Source: Calonectria ilicicola
Taxonomy: Eukaryota; Ascomycota; Sordariomycetes; Hypocreales; Nectriaceae
Reading direction: 5' to 3'
DNA length: 64,000 nt
NCBI GenBank assembly: GCA_020809705.1
Contig: CP085826.1
Coordinates: forward strand, 62,001-126,000
Of the stretch, positions 36,713 to 49,497 are shown piece by piece (position 1 is the stretch's first letter; every line of letters begins with the position of its first letter). The translations under genes were made by a program, and so were the position numbers. The notes below the pieces were generated by a model, which saw only the letters and a program-made list of their open reading frames with translations, was not told the origin of the DNA and did no database searches.

Positions 36713-39073
36713 ATTTGGCTAAGGGAAGCTAGTTAATTTAATTATCTTAAGTAAAGTTAATAAATATATAAAAATATTTATTTATTATAGTATTAATAAT
36801 TTCTATTTAGCTATTTATTTTTAAATAGAAAACTAAGCTAATATATAATTTAATTCTTAATTATTTATTAAATTATTTTTAAAATATAAAAATAAATATT
36901 AACCCTCTATCCAATATTATAAAATTAGGTATACCATATAGTTTATAGATATTCTAAATAAAGCATTCTACTAATTCCTCTATATCTAATATAGAAATAG
37001 GTATTAGATATTATATTTTTATTAATCTATCTACTATTATTAAAATATATTAATAAATCTTATTATTTTAAATATATTTTAATAACTTAATAATATAATC
37101 TATAAATATATTTATTTATATATAAAATAATATATTTAATAATTTAAGAAAACCTAATAATACTTTATATAATATTTTTATTTAATTATAAAGTAAGTAT
37201 CCTTTTATAAACTCTATAATAAAGTATAACATTCTAGGCTACTAATAGCTATAGTTTATAAGATTAATTATTTTAATATAGTCTAGGTGGCTTATTAGGC
37301 CTGATATATATGTTTTATATATTATGGTATAATAGAGATTAGGATAATTTAGTATAAAGATATAATTATAAAAGTAGATCAAGCTTTTAATAATCTTGTA
37401 TTCTATTTTATTATATTTTAATTTACCTTATAGTTATTTAGGCTATTTTTATACTATTTAATCCTATAATACTTTTATTATTTTTATTATTAATTTATTA
37501 TAATTATATCCTTCATATATAAAATTAATTATAATAATTTAATTAATATTAATTATTATAAATATAAAATATTCTTTATTATTATTATTTCTTACTTATT
37601 TAAATAATTCTTTTACTATTATAAAATCTAATTTCTTTTAAAAAAGATTATATATTTTTAATCTTAGATATATTTATTATTATTATTTATAGGTTTTATC
37701 TTTAAAAGTTGGCTAAGTATATTTAGAAGTATTATCTTTTTTTTAATTAATATGTTATTTAGAAATTAAATTATACCAAGAACTTAAACCATTTAATTTA
37801 TCTTTAATTAAATTATTTTATTATTATAAAGGTTTAAAGGTTTTTATAGTTTATAATAATCTTAAAAACTATTAATAAGCCTATTAATTCTAATTACCAT
37901 TTTTCTAATACTTTAATAATAGTTAGAAGTTCTTTATTATAGATTTTATAATTATATTCTATAGTATTATATTTTAAAAAGAAGAATATAATAAAATAAA
38001 GCCTCCTATTCTTATTATATTATAATAATATACCTCCTAATACCTAGTTTAATATATCTATTTCCATTATTATATATTTTCTATAATTATAATAAATAAG
38101 TATAGGTACTTATATAATTCCTTTTTAATTATTTAAAATATTTTATTTAAATATTAGTTTATTTTTATTTCTTTCCTTTTTTTAATAATTATATTATTAA
38201 TTTAATAATTAAAGAATAATTTTAAATAAATCTTTAATAGAAGTTTATAAATTTAAAAAATTATTATAATTACTTAATTAATAAAGATATTTATTAATTA
38301 ATAATAACTTTAACCTTTTCTAGATTTATAATAAGGCTATTAATAAATATAATAAGACTAAGGTATTTTATTCTTATTATATAGAACTTAGATTTCTTAA
38401 TATCAATCTATAAGCCTATTTCTTTTAATCTTTTAATTACTTTATATATATACTTTATATATTTAGCTCTTATTTTATTATAAATAAATATATTATTTAA
38501 ATAGATTATATAATATTTATTAAATATATTATAAAGAATATAATTAATATAATTTTAAAATATTATTAATATATTATATAAACTAAATAATATTACCAAT
38601 ATCTTATAAAAACCAAACCAAGTAATAAATACTATTATCTACTTATATCCTTCTATAATCTAAATTTAATTAAATATAATAATAATATTAAATTTAGTAT
38701 AAAATCTTATATTACAAATAAAGTTAAGTATTTTATAGATTAAAGATAATAAGTATCTATTTTTAATAATAATTGTATTAAGTCCTTAATAGTTTTAGTA
38801 GATATATATCCTACTATCTAACTTAATTGCTAAAAGTAATAATATAGTAATAGATAATAATAATTCTTTAATAAAGCCTTTTATAAATATCTTATTTATT
38901 TATTTTTTAATATATTTAAATTTATTTAATAAAAATAGTTAGTTTTTTTAATATAATGCCTTTTTTTAAAGATAAGTTTAATTTTATAGTCCTAAAGTTT
39001 ATATAATAGAAAGATATTTATATTTTATTTTAGAAAATACTTTAAAAGATAATAAAACTTCTATAATAATCTC

Positions 39074-39460
39074 TATTATAACCCATGCCATAACAAGGGC
39101 AGTCAGACTTAGTAGAATAAGAATAGACCTACCTACCCAGACCATAATTATTATATATATATGATTATTACCGCGATCAGGATATAATTATTATAATTAC
39201 TACTATAATTACTAAGATAATCACTGTAATACCTAGTGATTATATATTAAGTTTAGAAGTATATAGATAGGTTAGAATCCGCCCTTATAGCTAATATTAA
39301 CTAACTTTCAATATAACTTGATTACCTTAATTATAATTAACTATTATCTAATATAATACCTCTATTACTCTATTTATTATAATACATCTAATTATCTTAT
39401 TAATAATAAACCTTTTATTTTAATTAGTTTATTAAATTAGGAATTAATTAAATTATTATA
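39074..39460 (+). repeat. 5' LTR of gypsy element 4
   Basis: 387 bp; the first 100 bp keep GC-rich strings (ACCCATGCCATAACAAGGGC), the end is decayed. Confidence 0.92.
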
Positions 39461-42400
39461 TATTAAAAGCTCTTATTTAATTAATTACCTATATTAATAA
39501 TTAAGTAATAATAATATCTAGAAAGAACCTTATTATTATTACTTCTCCTAGTAATACCAAGTTAACTACAAAATTATAGTAAATTAAGAAGAAACTCACA
39601 GATATATAAGCCCAGCTTAAAGCAAAAAAGCTAGAACCATTATAGTCGAAGGAAGTAAGGGTAAAAACATTAATAAAATTCTAAGACCTCTAGCCCTAGA
39701 ACCCTTTCTAGAAAAAGCTGCCAATATAATCCCCTTTCTTACCTAAATAAAGGGATACTTTTACTTCTTTCTAACCTAACTTATAACTTCTAAAGCCTAA
39801 GTATTATATACTAAAACCCTTCTTTAAGGAGATATAGGAGTATAGTTTGAACTTATTATAAAAGATTATTTAGAAAATGAGGATAATGCTAATTAAACTA
39901 AAGAAACTTAAGAAATCTTTAGAGATTAGGAAAATTTTAAGATTATTATTAAAGATAATTTTAATATAGTTAATATAGAATAATAAGCTATAAATTAATT
40001 ATATAAGCTTAAATAAATAAAATCCTATAATTAATATTTAGCTAAGTTTAAAAGAATTATAGCACAAATAGCTTAGGATAATAATATACTAATAGAACTT
40101 TATTATAAAGGCTTAAAGGATAAAGTCAAAGATAAAATCTATAAAAAAGATTAATTAGAAAAACTTTTAAAATATATTAAAAGTACTATTAAGATTAATA
40201 AAAGATAATTTAACTAATATAAAGAATATGCTTAAGATAATAAAACCTTATATATCCTAAATAAAGAAAAAACCTAGAATAAGTAGCAAAATACTATATA
40301 TAGGATTTATTTAGGATTAATAGAACTTGGTGCCATTTAAGGTTATGACAAAAGTAAGATTATCTGCTTTAATTATAGAAAAAAGGATATAAATCCTTTA
40401 AATACTGCTCCCCAAAAATAGGAAATCAGTTCAAACCTATACTAGAAGAATAAAAACAACTTAATACTATAAAAACTTAATAGACCTTAATACTAGAAGG
40501 AAAAGAGGATATTATAAAAAAGTTATTCTTACTATTATTAAGAAATATAAACTAATTACTATAATTAAGCAATATATAAAAAACTATAAGTTATATAAAA
40601 TAAAACTTACTTTATAATAAGAAATCAATAAAGCTATCTAAAAAGTATGGTTAATCTGATAAGAAGGCTAGTTCTACCTTCCCCACAAATGGTTAGAATA
40701 AGCTAAGAAGATAGGAATCCTTATATCTATCCTAGATATATATACCGATAAAGTACTAGTATAGTAAAATACTTATACTTATAATAAAAATAGAAATAAA
40801 AAATAGATAATTAATATTAAAAGAATAGCTTAATAAATTAAGGAATCCTTATAAAATAAAGATAAAGTCTTTCTACTTATATAAAGTAAATAATAACTAG
40901 AAAACTATAATCCTTAATCTATTTAATATAAGAAGAATAACTCTAAACTAAATATAATATATAAAAAATATAAAAATATCTTATAAGTAAATTATTACAA
41001 TTATAATTACCTTTAATATATAAAGTAAAAATAATATATAATATACTTCCTTATTAAAATAAAAGATATAGTTATTTATTACACCTATAGAAGATACTTT
41101 AACTAATATAAAATAATAGAAAAAAACCCCTACTACTAATTTACTATATTAGAACTAGGTAAGCTTAAGTTCCCTAATTGTAGTAAATTACTTTGGAATA
41201 AATATTAAGATCCTAAATATAATATTTATATAATAGATAAAGTAATGGCCTAGTACTAAATAAAATTAAAAAATGAGTAAAGCTCTTTGTAGAAGAGTAA
41301 TAGAAGTAATTAAGGTAATAATCCCTGGAGTTATTAAAAGAATTTTTAAAAAAGCTTTATATTTTATAATTAAAGAGTAATCTTAATAATAATTAAAAAT
41401 AAAAGTAAGAATTAAAGGGAAGTAGTATAATATTATAGTAAATAGTAAAGCTAAATAAAACTATATTAATTCTTAAATAGTTAATTAACTTTAATTACTA
41501 TAGATAATAAAAGCTAATCTATATAAAATTATTAATATAAAAGGAATCTTTTTAATTATAATAATAGTATTATAAATAAAAAGATTAATTATTTAAAAGT
41601 CTTTATTAAAGGAAAGAATTAAGGAATAATCTTTAATATTATTAATATTAGATAATATAATCTAGTTTTAAAGTATTTATAATTATATTAATATAATTCT
41701 AATATTTACTAATATATTAGTTAAATATAAATATTTAAGAAGTATAATATAATTAATAATATTTCTATAAAATATAATAAAAGATCTTAAACTTCTAGCC
41801 TTAATTAAGTAGAAGATATAAGTAAAAAGAATCTTTATTACTTAAAGGAATAAAATATAAATATAAAAATAATTAAAAAAGATAAAAATAATAAATAATT
41901 ACCTACCTTAGAATATAATTCTAATAAATTAATAAAAGTTTTAAAAAATAAAAGCTAAAGTAGAAATAGATAGATTATATAATATACTTTTATAATACTA
42001 AATCTACAAAAAGCTCTTTATAAAAGAACTAAATACTAGATTATTTAAGTTTAGCTAGTAGGATTATAAAATTATTCTTAAAGATAGATCTAATATCTAA
42101 TTTTATCCTATTTATAATCTTAACCAAATTAAGTTTAATACTTTAAAGGAATATATCTAAGATATACTTAAAAAGGGATATATTTATATTTTAAACTCTA
42201 AAGCTAATTAATTTATTATATTTATATTTAAGAAAAATAGAAAGCTATATCTTATTATAAACTACTAATAGCTTAATAATATTACTATTAAAGATTATAC
42301 TCTACTACCACTAATTAATAAAATAAAGGATCACCTTTATAAAGCTAATATTTTTATTATATTAGATCTTAAAGAAGTATATAATCTTATTTATATTAAA

Positions 42401-44967
42401 GAAAGATATAAATAAAAAACTACTTTCTAAATTAAATTTAGACTATTTAAATATTTAATTATACCTTTTAGACTTATAAATACACTAATATCATTCTAGT
42501 AAATGATAATCAATATATTATAGGAATACTTAAATATCTTTATTATCTACTACCTAGATAATATTCTTATTTTCTTCAAAAATAAAGAAGAATATAAAGA
42601 ATATATTTATAAGATCTTAAAAGCCCTTTAAGATACTAAACTTCTAGTTAAATTAAAAAAAGTAAGTTCTATATCTAAAAAGTAGAATTTCTAGGATATA
42701 TTATTAGCTCTAATGAAATTTATATAGAACTAAAGAAAGTTACTATAGTAAAAGATTAGAAGGAATCTACTAATATAAAGGAAGTATAAGCCTTCCTTGG
42801 ATTTACTAATTATTACTAAAGATTTATTAAAAGATTTAATAAAATTATTTTAAGTATAATAGAATTAATTAAAAAAGGATTTATCTTTTAATAGGGAAAT
42901 AAAGTATAATAATTATTTAAAGTTATAAAAAATACTATTTTAGAAGAACCTATTCTTACAATATTTGACCTTAATAAGCCTATAGAGCTAGAAACCAATG
43001 TATTAAACTTTGCCCTAGGGGCCTAGATCGGATAATAAGATGAATAAGGAAACCTATATCCTATAATATTCTACTTATATAAGCTATATAGCCTTAAGCT
43101 AAATTACTTTATTTATAATAAAGAATTTCTTGTTATTATTAATACTTTTAAAAAATTCTAATAATACCTTTTAAAAAATAATTATAAAATTATAGTATAT
43201 ACTAACTATAAAAATATTACCTACTTTACAACTACTTAAAAACTTAATAAAAAATAACTACAATATATAGAATACCTATCCAAATTTAACTACTAAATTA
43301 TCTATATTAAAGAAACTAAAAATAGCTATATTAATATAATTAACTACTAACCCAATTATAATATAGAAAAATCAAAAATATAAAAAAAATTATTAATTTA
43401 TAATATTAACAAAGGCCTAGAATAAGCCCCAATTAATAAAATAATAATAGAAATAAAGAAAATAATTATTACTATAAGAGTAGGAGGACTACTATATATA
43501 ACCAAAACTACTACTATAGAAACACTAATATAATAAGTGGAATAAAGTAATCTACTACTAAGAAAAATTAAAGAATATAATCTAGCACTTTTAGAAAAAG
43601 AAAAAACAGATTATCTATAAGTATTAGAGGAATACTAAATAGAGTTAATAAAGGACATTTATAAATATCCCTTATATAACTATAAAGGTATTAATAAAAT
43701 CCTTAAATAAGTTAAATAGATATTTTCCTTTAATAAAATAAAAAGAAAGTTGAACAAGTATATAAGGAATGTAGCCTATATTAATACTTTAAAAACCAAG
43801 ATACAAATTATATAGATTATTATAATCATCCTTTATTACATAATAACCATAGGACTTAATTATAATAGACTTTATTACTAACCTTTTCTTATTAGTAGAC
43901 CCTATTATAAAAGTATATTATAATAGTATTTTCATTATTATTAATCACTTTACAAAAATAATATATTATTTTCTTTATAATAAAATAATAAAAAAAGAAT
44001 AATTTATCTACCTTTTCTTTTAAAATATAATCATTATATATAAACTACTAACCAAAATCATTTTAAATAGAGAACAACCATTTATATCTAAGTTTTAATA
44101 AAGCCTAATATCCTTAATAGGATTAAACCATAAGCTAAGCATAGCCTTCTACCCCCAAACAGATAGATAAACTAAATACTAAAATTAGAAAATCGAGCAA
44201 TATCTATAATACTATATTAACTATAAGCAAATCGATTAGGTAAAAAAGTTACTTATTATATAATTAGTATATAATATATTCTATAATTATAATATTAAAA
44301 TAATACTAGTAAAAGCTAATTTTAGCTTTATACTAGATGCTTACTAAGCCCTCTTAGAAGGTATAATTTAAGTAAAAGTAATAATTAAGTTAGATAATCT
44401 AAGAAAACTATATAAAAAAATAAAGATTGAACTTAAATTTATTTATAATATTATAAAAAGATATTATAATCTTAAAAAGCTAAAAGAATTAATTTTTTTA
44501 GAGAGAGATATGGTTTACCTAGTAATAAAAAATCTTATAATAAAAAGATAAAATAAAAAAATTAACTTTATGTAAATTAAGCTATACTTAATTAAAAGAA
44601 AAATATTAGAAAATAACTATAAACTTGATCTTCTAGATAACATTAAGGTTCACCCTATCTTCTATATCTTACTATTAGAACCTGGTAATAGTATCTAGAT
44701 AAACATAGGACCTAAATATAAACCACAAATAGAAAACCTAGAAGACTAATAGGAAGTTAAGAAGATATTATAAAGAAAAAAGAAAGATAGGAAATTCAAA
44801 ATTAAATAAAAAGATTATAAAGAAATAACCTAAGAACCTACTAAATACCTTATATATTACTTAAAGATATTAAAAGTATTTCTTTAAAAGAAGTAAAAGG
44901 AAAATCTATAGTATTTCAATTAATAATATCTAAAGCCCCTAAAGCCTATATATTAATTATTACTTCC

Positions 44968-45363
44968 TGTAACGGTCTGGTCAATTCCCAACTTGATGAA
45001 CCAATCAGAATGAAGGGTTTATTGTTAGCAGGATGGTTAGACGCATTATAGTAAAATAGAGCAATGGAAGTATTACATTAGATAATAATCAATCGCAATT
45101 AAGGTAACCAAATTATATTAAAAGTTAGTTAATATTAGTTATAAGGGTAGATTCTAATCTGTCTATATATTATTGCCTAGTAGGCGCTTACTGTGTTGGT
45201 TCTATCTAATATATTGGTAATTAAGGTGGTAATTATAGGGTGATCACCAATGCTACGAGTGATCGCTTATGAGCGCTTCCTTATTGGTTGGTGTGGGGCT
45301 ATAGGGTAGGTGAGCATCGTTTCTGCCTTGTTTGACCGCCCAGGCGTGTCATGGGTCATAACA
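44968..45363 (-). repeat. inverted solo LTR related to element 4, inserted inside it
   Basis: 396 bp with TGTAAC...CATAACA ends, flanked by CTTCC (44963-44967) and CTTCT (45364-45368), a 5-bp duplication with one C-to-T change. Read on the minus strand, its 3' half matches the LTRs of element 4; its 5' half has diverged, so it belongs to a related subfamily. It is much less mutated than the surrounding sequence. No internal region follows, so it is a solo LTR left by recombination. Confidence 0.85.
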
Positions 45364-45938
45364 CTTCTAACTCCATCTAATCTATATTATCTAAATTATC
45401 TATAAATAATAAACCATAACAAACTATTTCCTTATTATAAAACTTTAATAAATACTTCTATTTCTATAAATATATTAAACAAATAAGGACCTCATTTAAC
45501 TTCACCTAAATAACTAATATCTCCTCCTTAGCCTACTCTTCCACCTTATCTAAATAATTAAACTCCTTACTTAATTTAATTATTACTACACTTATTAACT
45601 ATAAAATACTATAAAAATAAAAATCCCTTATAAAAATCTATTACTGCCCCTAATATATTATAAGAACAATCTCAATATATATACTTCCTACAACAAAAAG
45701 ACCAAGCTACCATCTAATAGCAAAAACCTTTAGAAGTATAAAAAAATAAGATATAATATTATAATTAAATAAAGCAATATCTTTAATAAAACAAATATAA
45801 TAATAAGTAAATTTACTAAATATACTATTAACACTATAAAAAGATAATTATAAATCTAAGTTAACCTACCCTAAATAAAATAATATTAAGATTATATATA
45901 TAGTCTTAGGGATAAAAACCAACAAAAAAAGGACATTA

Positions 45939-46325
45939 TATTATAACCTATATTATAATAAGAGCAATTAGACTTAGTAAAATAAGGATAAACCTACCTA
46001 TCTAGATTATAATTACTATATATATATAATTACTACTATAATTAAAATATAATTATTATAATTATTACTATAATCACTAAGATAATTACTATAATACTTA
46101 ATAATTATATATTAAGCTTAGAAGTATATAGATAGATTAGAATCTACCCTTATAACTAATACTAACTAGCTTTTAATATAACTTAATTATCTTAATTACA
46201 ATTAACTATTACCTAATATAATATCTCTATTGCTCTATTTACTATAACACGCCTAACCATCCTGCTAATAATAAACCCTTCATTCTGATTGGTTTATTAA
46301 GTTGGGAATTGACCAGACCATTATA
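45939..46325 (+). repeat. 3' LTR of gypsy element 4
   Basis: 387 bp; the beginning is decayed, the last 100 bp are well preserved (GGGAATTGACCAGACC). Confidence 0.92.
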
Positions 46326-49300
46326 ATCTCTTCCTAATCTCTTTAATTATAAGATCTATTTTAATATTAAGGAACTTATTTATATTAATCTAAATAATTT
46401 TTTAATATAATATTTTAAATTTTATAATCTCCTTTAGATTTATTTGTAAAAAGTTATAAAAGTATAGGTTAAAGGCTTTACATACTTCTTCTATTATATA
46501 ATCATCTATTATAATCTATTAAAAGGATTCCTCTTATAACTATAAGACTTCTAATAAGTCTTATAGAAATTTATTAAATATTTATCTAGTTTCTTCTTCT
46601 TTAATTAATTATTATAATTTTAATAAATAGATTATTATTATTTTTATTTTTTTTTATTTATAGAATTATATAAAATTACTTACTTTAATAATTTAAATAT
46701 TATATAAATTTAATATAAATATTTAATTTAATTTATCTTTTATTTTTTTTATTTATAGATATTATTTATTTATTCTTAAGTAATATAAACCTATAAGAAA
46801 TTAAGCTAATAATAGATATTTCCTAGATCTTTTATTTTAGTATTTAATTACTTTAGTCTTTATTAGATCTATAATCTAATTTTTAATAAAAGGTTTGGTT
46901 AATTTTATAAAAGTATTATCTTTATTATTATCTTTAATAAAGGCTTTTTAATAATTATAACTTTAAGTATATACTATAGTTTCTAAAGGTATATTATAAC
47001 TAGTTTTTGATATTCCCTAGGATAGATACTTATATAAATAGTATCTAGATTTAAAGATAAGCTATCTTTATAGCTAATTGTAGTCTAGATTATAGCGATC
47101 TAGTTATAATAGATTAAGAATAATTAAGTTATTTTTTCTTAGATTTATAATAAATATAAATAAGATCTTTATATAATTTTTAATATATAGTTAAGTAATA
47201 AAGTAATATAAGATTGTAAATTAGGTTATATTATTAATAAAATAAATGTATTTTAGTTTTTTTAATAATTTAATAATTAAGTTATATTTTTAGATTATTT
47301 TTTTTATTAATAAATATAAGTATAATTAAGTTATTATTAATTAGGTTATTAATTTTAAAAAAAGTAAATAATATTAAGTTATATAGGTTAAAGAAATAGA
47401 TTTTAATAAGGAAAGAGTTTATTATATTAAATAATAAGTAAAATTTAAATAAAATATTATCTAATAATATAGCTTTAATTAATTTATTTTCATCTTTATA
47501 TAGTATTAACTCCTAATTATAACTTAAACTAAGGGCAGGCCTTTTGGCTAGTGGTCTTATATCTTAATTAATTAAGTTAGCTTATTACCTATAGTACTAG
47601 ATATCTCTAAGATTATTTCTTTAATTATATATCCTTATTATATTAGGTACACTTATTATAAAGATTATAATAAAGGCTATAATTAAGACACTATTTATTA
47701 ATTTCTTTATTAATTTTGGCTATAAGTTAGCTATAGCTATATATAATTACTATTATAATTTTAAATAAAAGCTCCTTAGTTATATATTCTAAAGCCACAG
47801 CCATAGCTATAACCTTAGCCTTAGCCTTAATAATAGATCTAATTAGTGTAGTTTTAGTTTGTTAGTTGTGGGGGTATAAGGATAAGATTATCTAGTTGGT
47901 GGTAATTGGCGGTGATATAGCTAGATCTATTATATATAATATATAGATTAAGGTTAAGTTTTTATTTTTATTTTTAATTAGTGATATAAATATAATTAAG
48001 ATTTATTAGTTTATTATTCTTTTTATTTATTAATTAGTTTATTTTAAAGTATATAGAATATATATTTTAATTATTAAGTTTATTAATATACTTTTTTTAT
48101 TATAAATTTTTTATAATTTTATTTATTATTTTATTTTATAATTTATAATTATTAATTATTAAAAGCTTAATTTAAAAATTAATAATTATTATAATTTCTT
48201 TATTAATATATTTTTATAAATAATTAATTTTAATTTAATTATTAATTTAAGCTTTATTTATATAATAATTAAAATTAGTTTTAAAGTCTTTATATATATA
48301 GTCCTTTTAGTATAAGGTATTAAAAGTATTTTTAATACTTTAGGTTAAGTTAAGGAGAATATATTAATTATTTAATATATTTAATAATATATTTATTATT
48401 TATTATTCCTATATAATAGACTATATAGGATTTATATTTATCTTTTTAATATTATTTTAAATACTATCTTATATTTATTTTTTAAGTTAGTTTATTATAA
48501 ATATAAGTTTCTTAATTAATATTAAGAAATATTTAATATTTATTATAAGTATAGACTAGATCTATATTTTCTATTATTTGTAGACTACTTAATACTTTTT
48601 TATCTTTTATTCTTTAACTATAAATTTTTCTAAATTTATTATTATATATCTTAATTACTAAGAGCTTTAAACAAGATCCTAATTAATTATTCTTAATTAA
48701 ATCTTAAGTTAAGTAACTTTTTTATTTAGAGTTATATTTTAGATATTAGCTTGTTTAAATATTTGGTTAATTTTAGTAATAGTATTAATCTATATAGTAA
48801 TTATTATTTATAGATTCTAGTTTTCTTCTTATATTTAAGTAAGATTATTATATTAAATTAAAAATCTAGTTTTAATACTTATAAATAATATCTAGAATAT
48901 TATATAATTAATTATATAATAATTATTATTATTTAATAATATTAAAAGATATTTTAATAAAAATAATAGATTATTTTTATTAATAAATATATAATCTTCT
49001 ATTATTTTTATTATAATTAATTAATTTATATATAAAATATCTTTAATCTAATTATTAAATATATTTAAGATTCTAAGGTTTATATAATTACTAACTAATA
49101 TTATAATATTAACTTTATTTATCTTAATATAAATATTCTTTTTTAATAATATTTAAATTAATTATTACTTATACTTAAAATAATCTAATATTATCTTATT
49201 TATAAAATTAAAAGATTTTTAATTAATTTTTATAAAAATCTTTATTATTATTAGATTATAATAATATAATTTAAACTTTTTTTAATTTAATAATATTTTT

Positions 49301-49346
49301 TATTTTAAATAATTATAATAAAACATAATTAAATAATTACACAAAC

Positions 49347-49497
49347 TATTATAAAACAAAACCAAAGGTAGACATAATAACTATATTATACAATAAAAAG
49401 GGCAGAAGGCTCTCACTACAGTTAGCTAATATTAACATTGTACGTATGTGTGGTACACACGTGACTCCACACATGACTACCTGTGTGACCTGTGACA
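49347..49497 (-). repeat. right LTR of gypsy element 2
   Basis: 151 bp. The inner (left) half is heavily G-to-A/C-to-T mutated, while the outer half (GGTACACACGTGACTCC) looks original. Confidence 0.92.

Larger units (their letters stand above)
39074..46325 (+). mobile_element. Ty3/gypsy LTR retrotransposon 4, nested in element 2
   Basis: LTRs of 387 bp (39074-39460 and 45939-46325) with target duplication ATCTC at 39069-39073 and 46326-46330. Plus-strand pol is recognisable despite many stops. The RT catalytic region YYLDNILIFFKNKEEYKEY lies near 42545-42600, where the second D of the usual YLDD reads N (a G-to-A change). RNase H follows at about 42950-43170 (PIELETNVLNFALGA, LNYFIYNKEFLVIINTFKKF). 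The element is inactive. Confidence 0.92.
27805..49497 (-). mobile_element. Ty3/gypsy LTR retrotransposon 2, split by two later insertions
   Basis: LTRs of 151 bp (27805-27955 and 49347-49497) with target duplication GTGGA at 27800-27804 and 49498-49502. Without its two nested insertions it measures about 6.7 kb, a normal gypsy length. Orientation is minus: a polypurine tract (AAAAGGGGGAATAC) lies inside the left LTR, and a decayed YLDD-like box reads on the minus strand near 38490-38520. Its own sequence occupies 27805-28966, 36713-39073 and 46326-49497. Internal sequence is extremely AT-rich with pervasive stops. LTR start TGTCACAGG and tract resemble element 1, so the two families are probably related. 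Confidence 0.88.

Noticed and set aside
21949..49497. A centromere or CRISPR-like array to explain the AT-rich repeats
   Set aside because: The repeats are LTR pairs with target duplications and pol remnants; no short regularly spaced repeats are present, and AT-richness follows from RIP.
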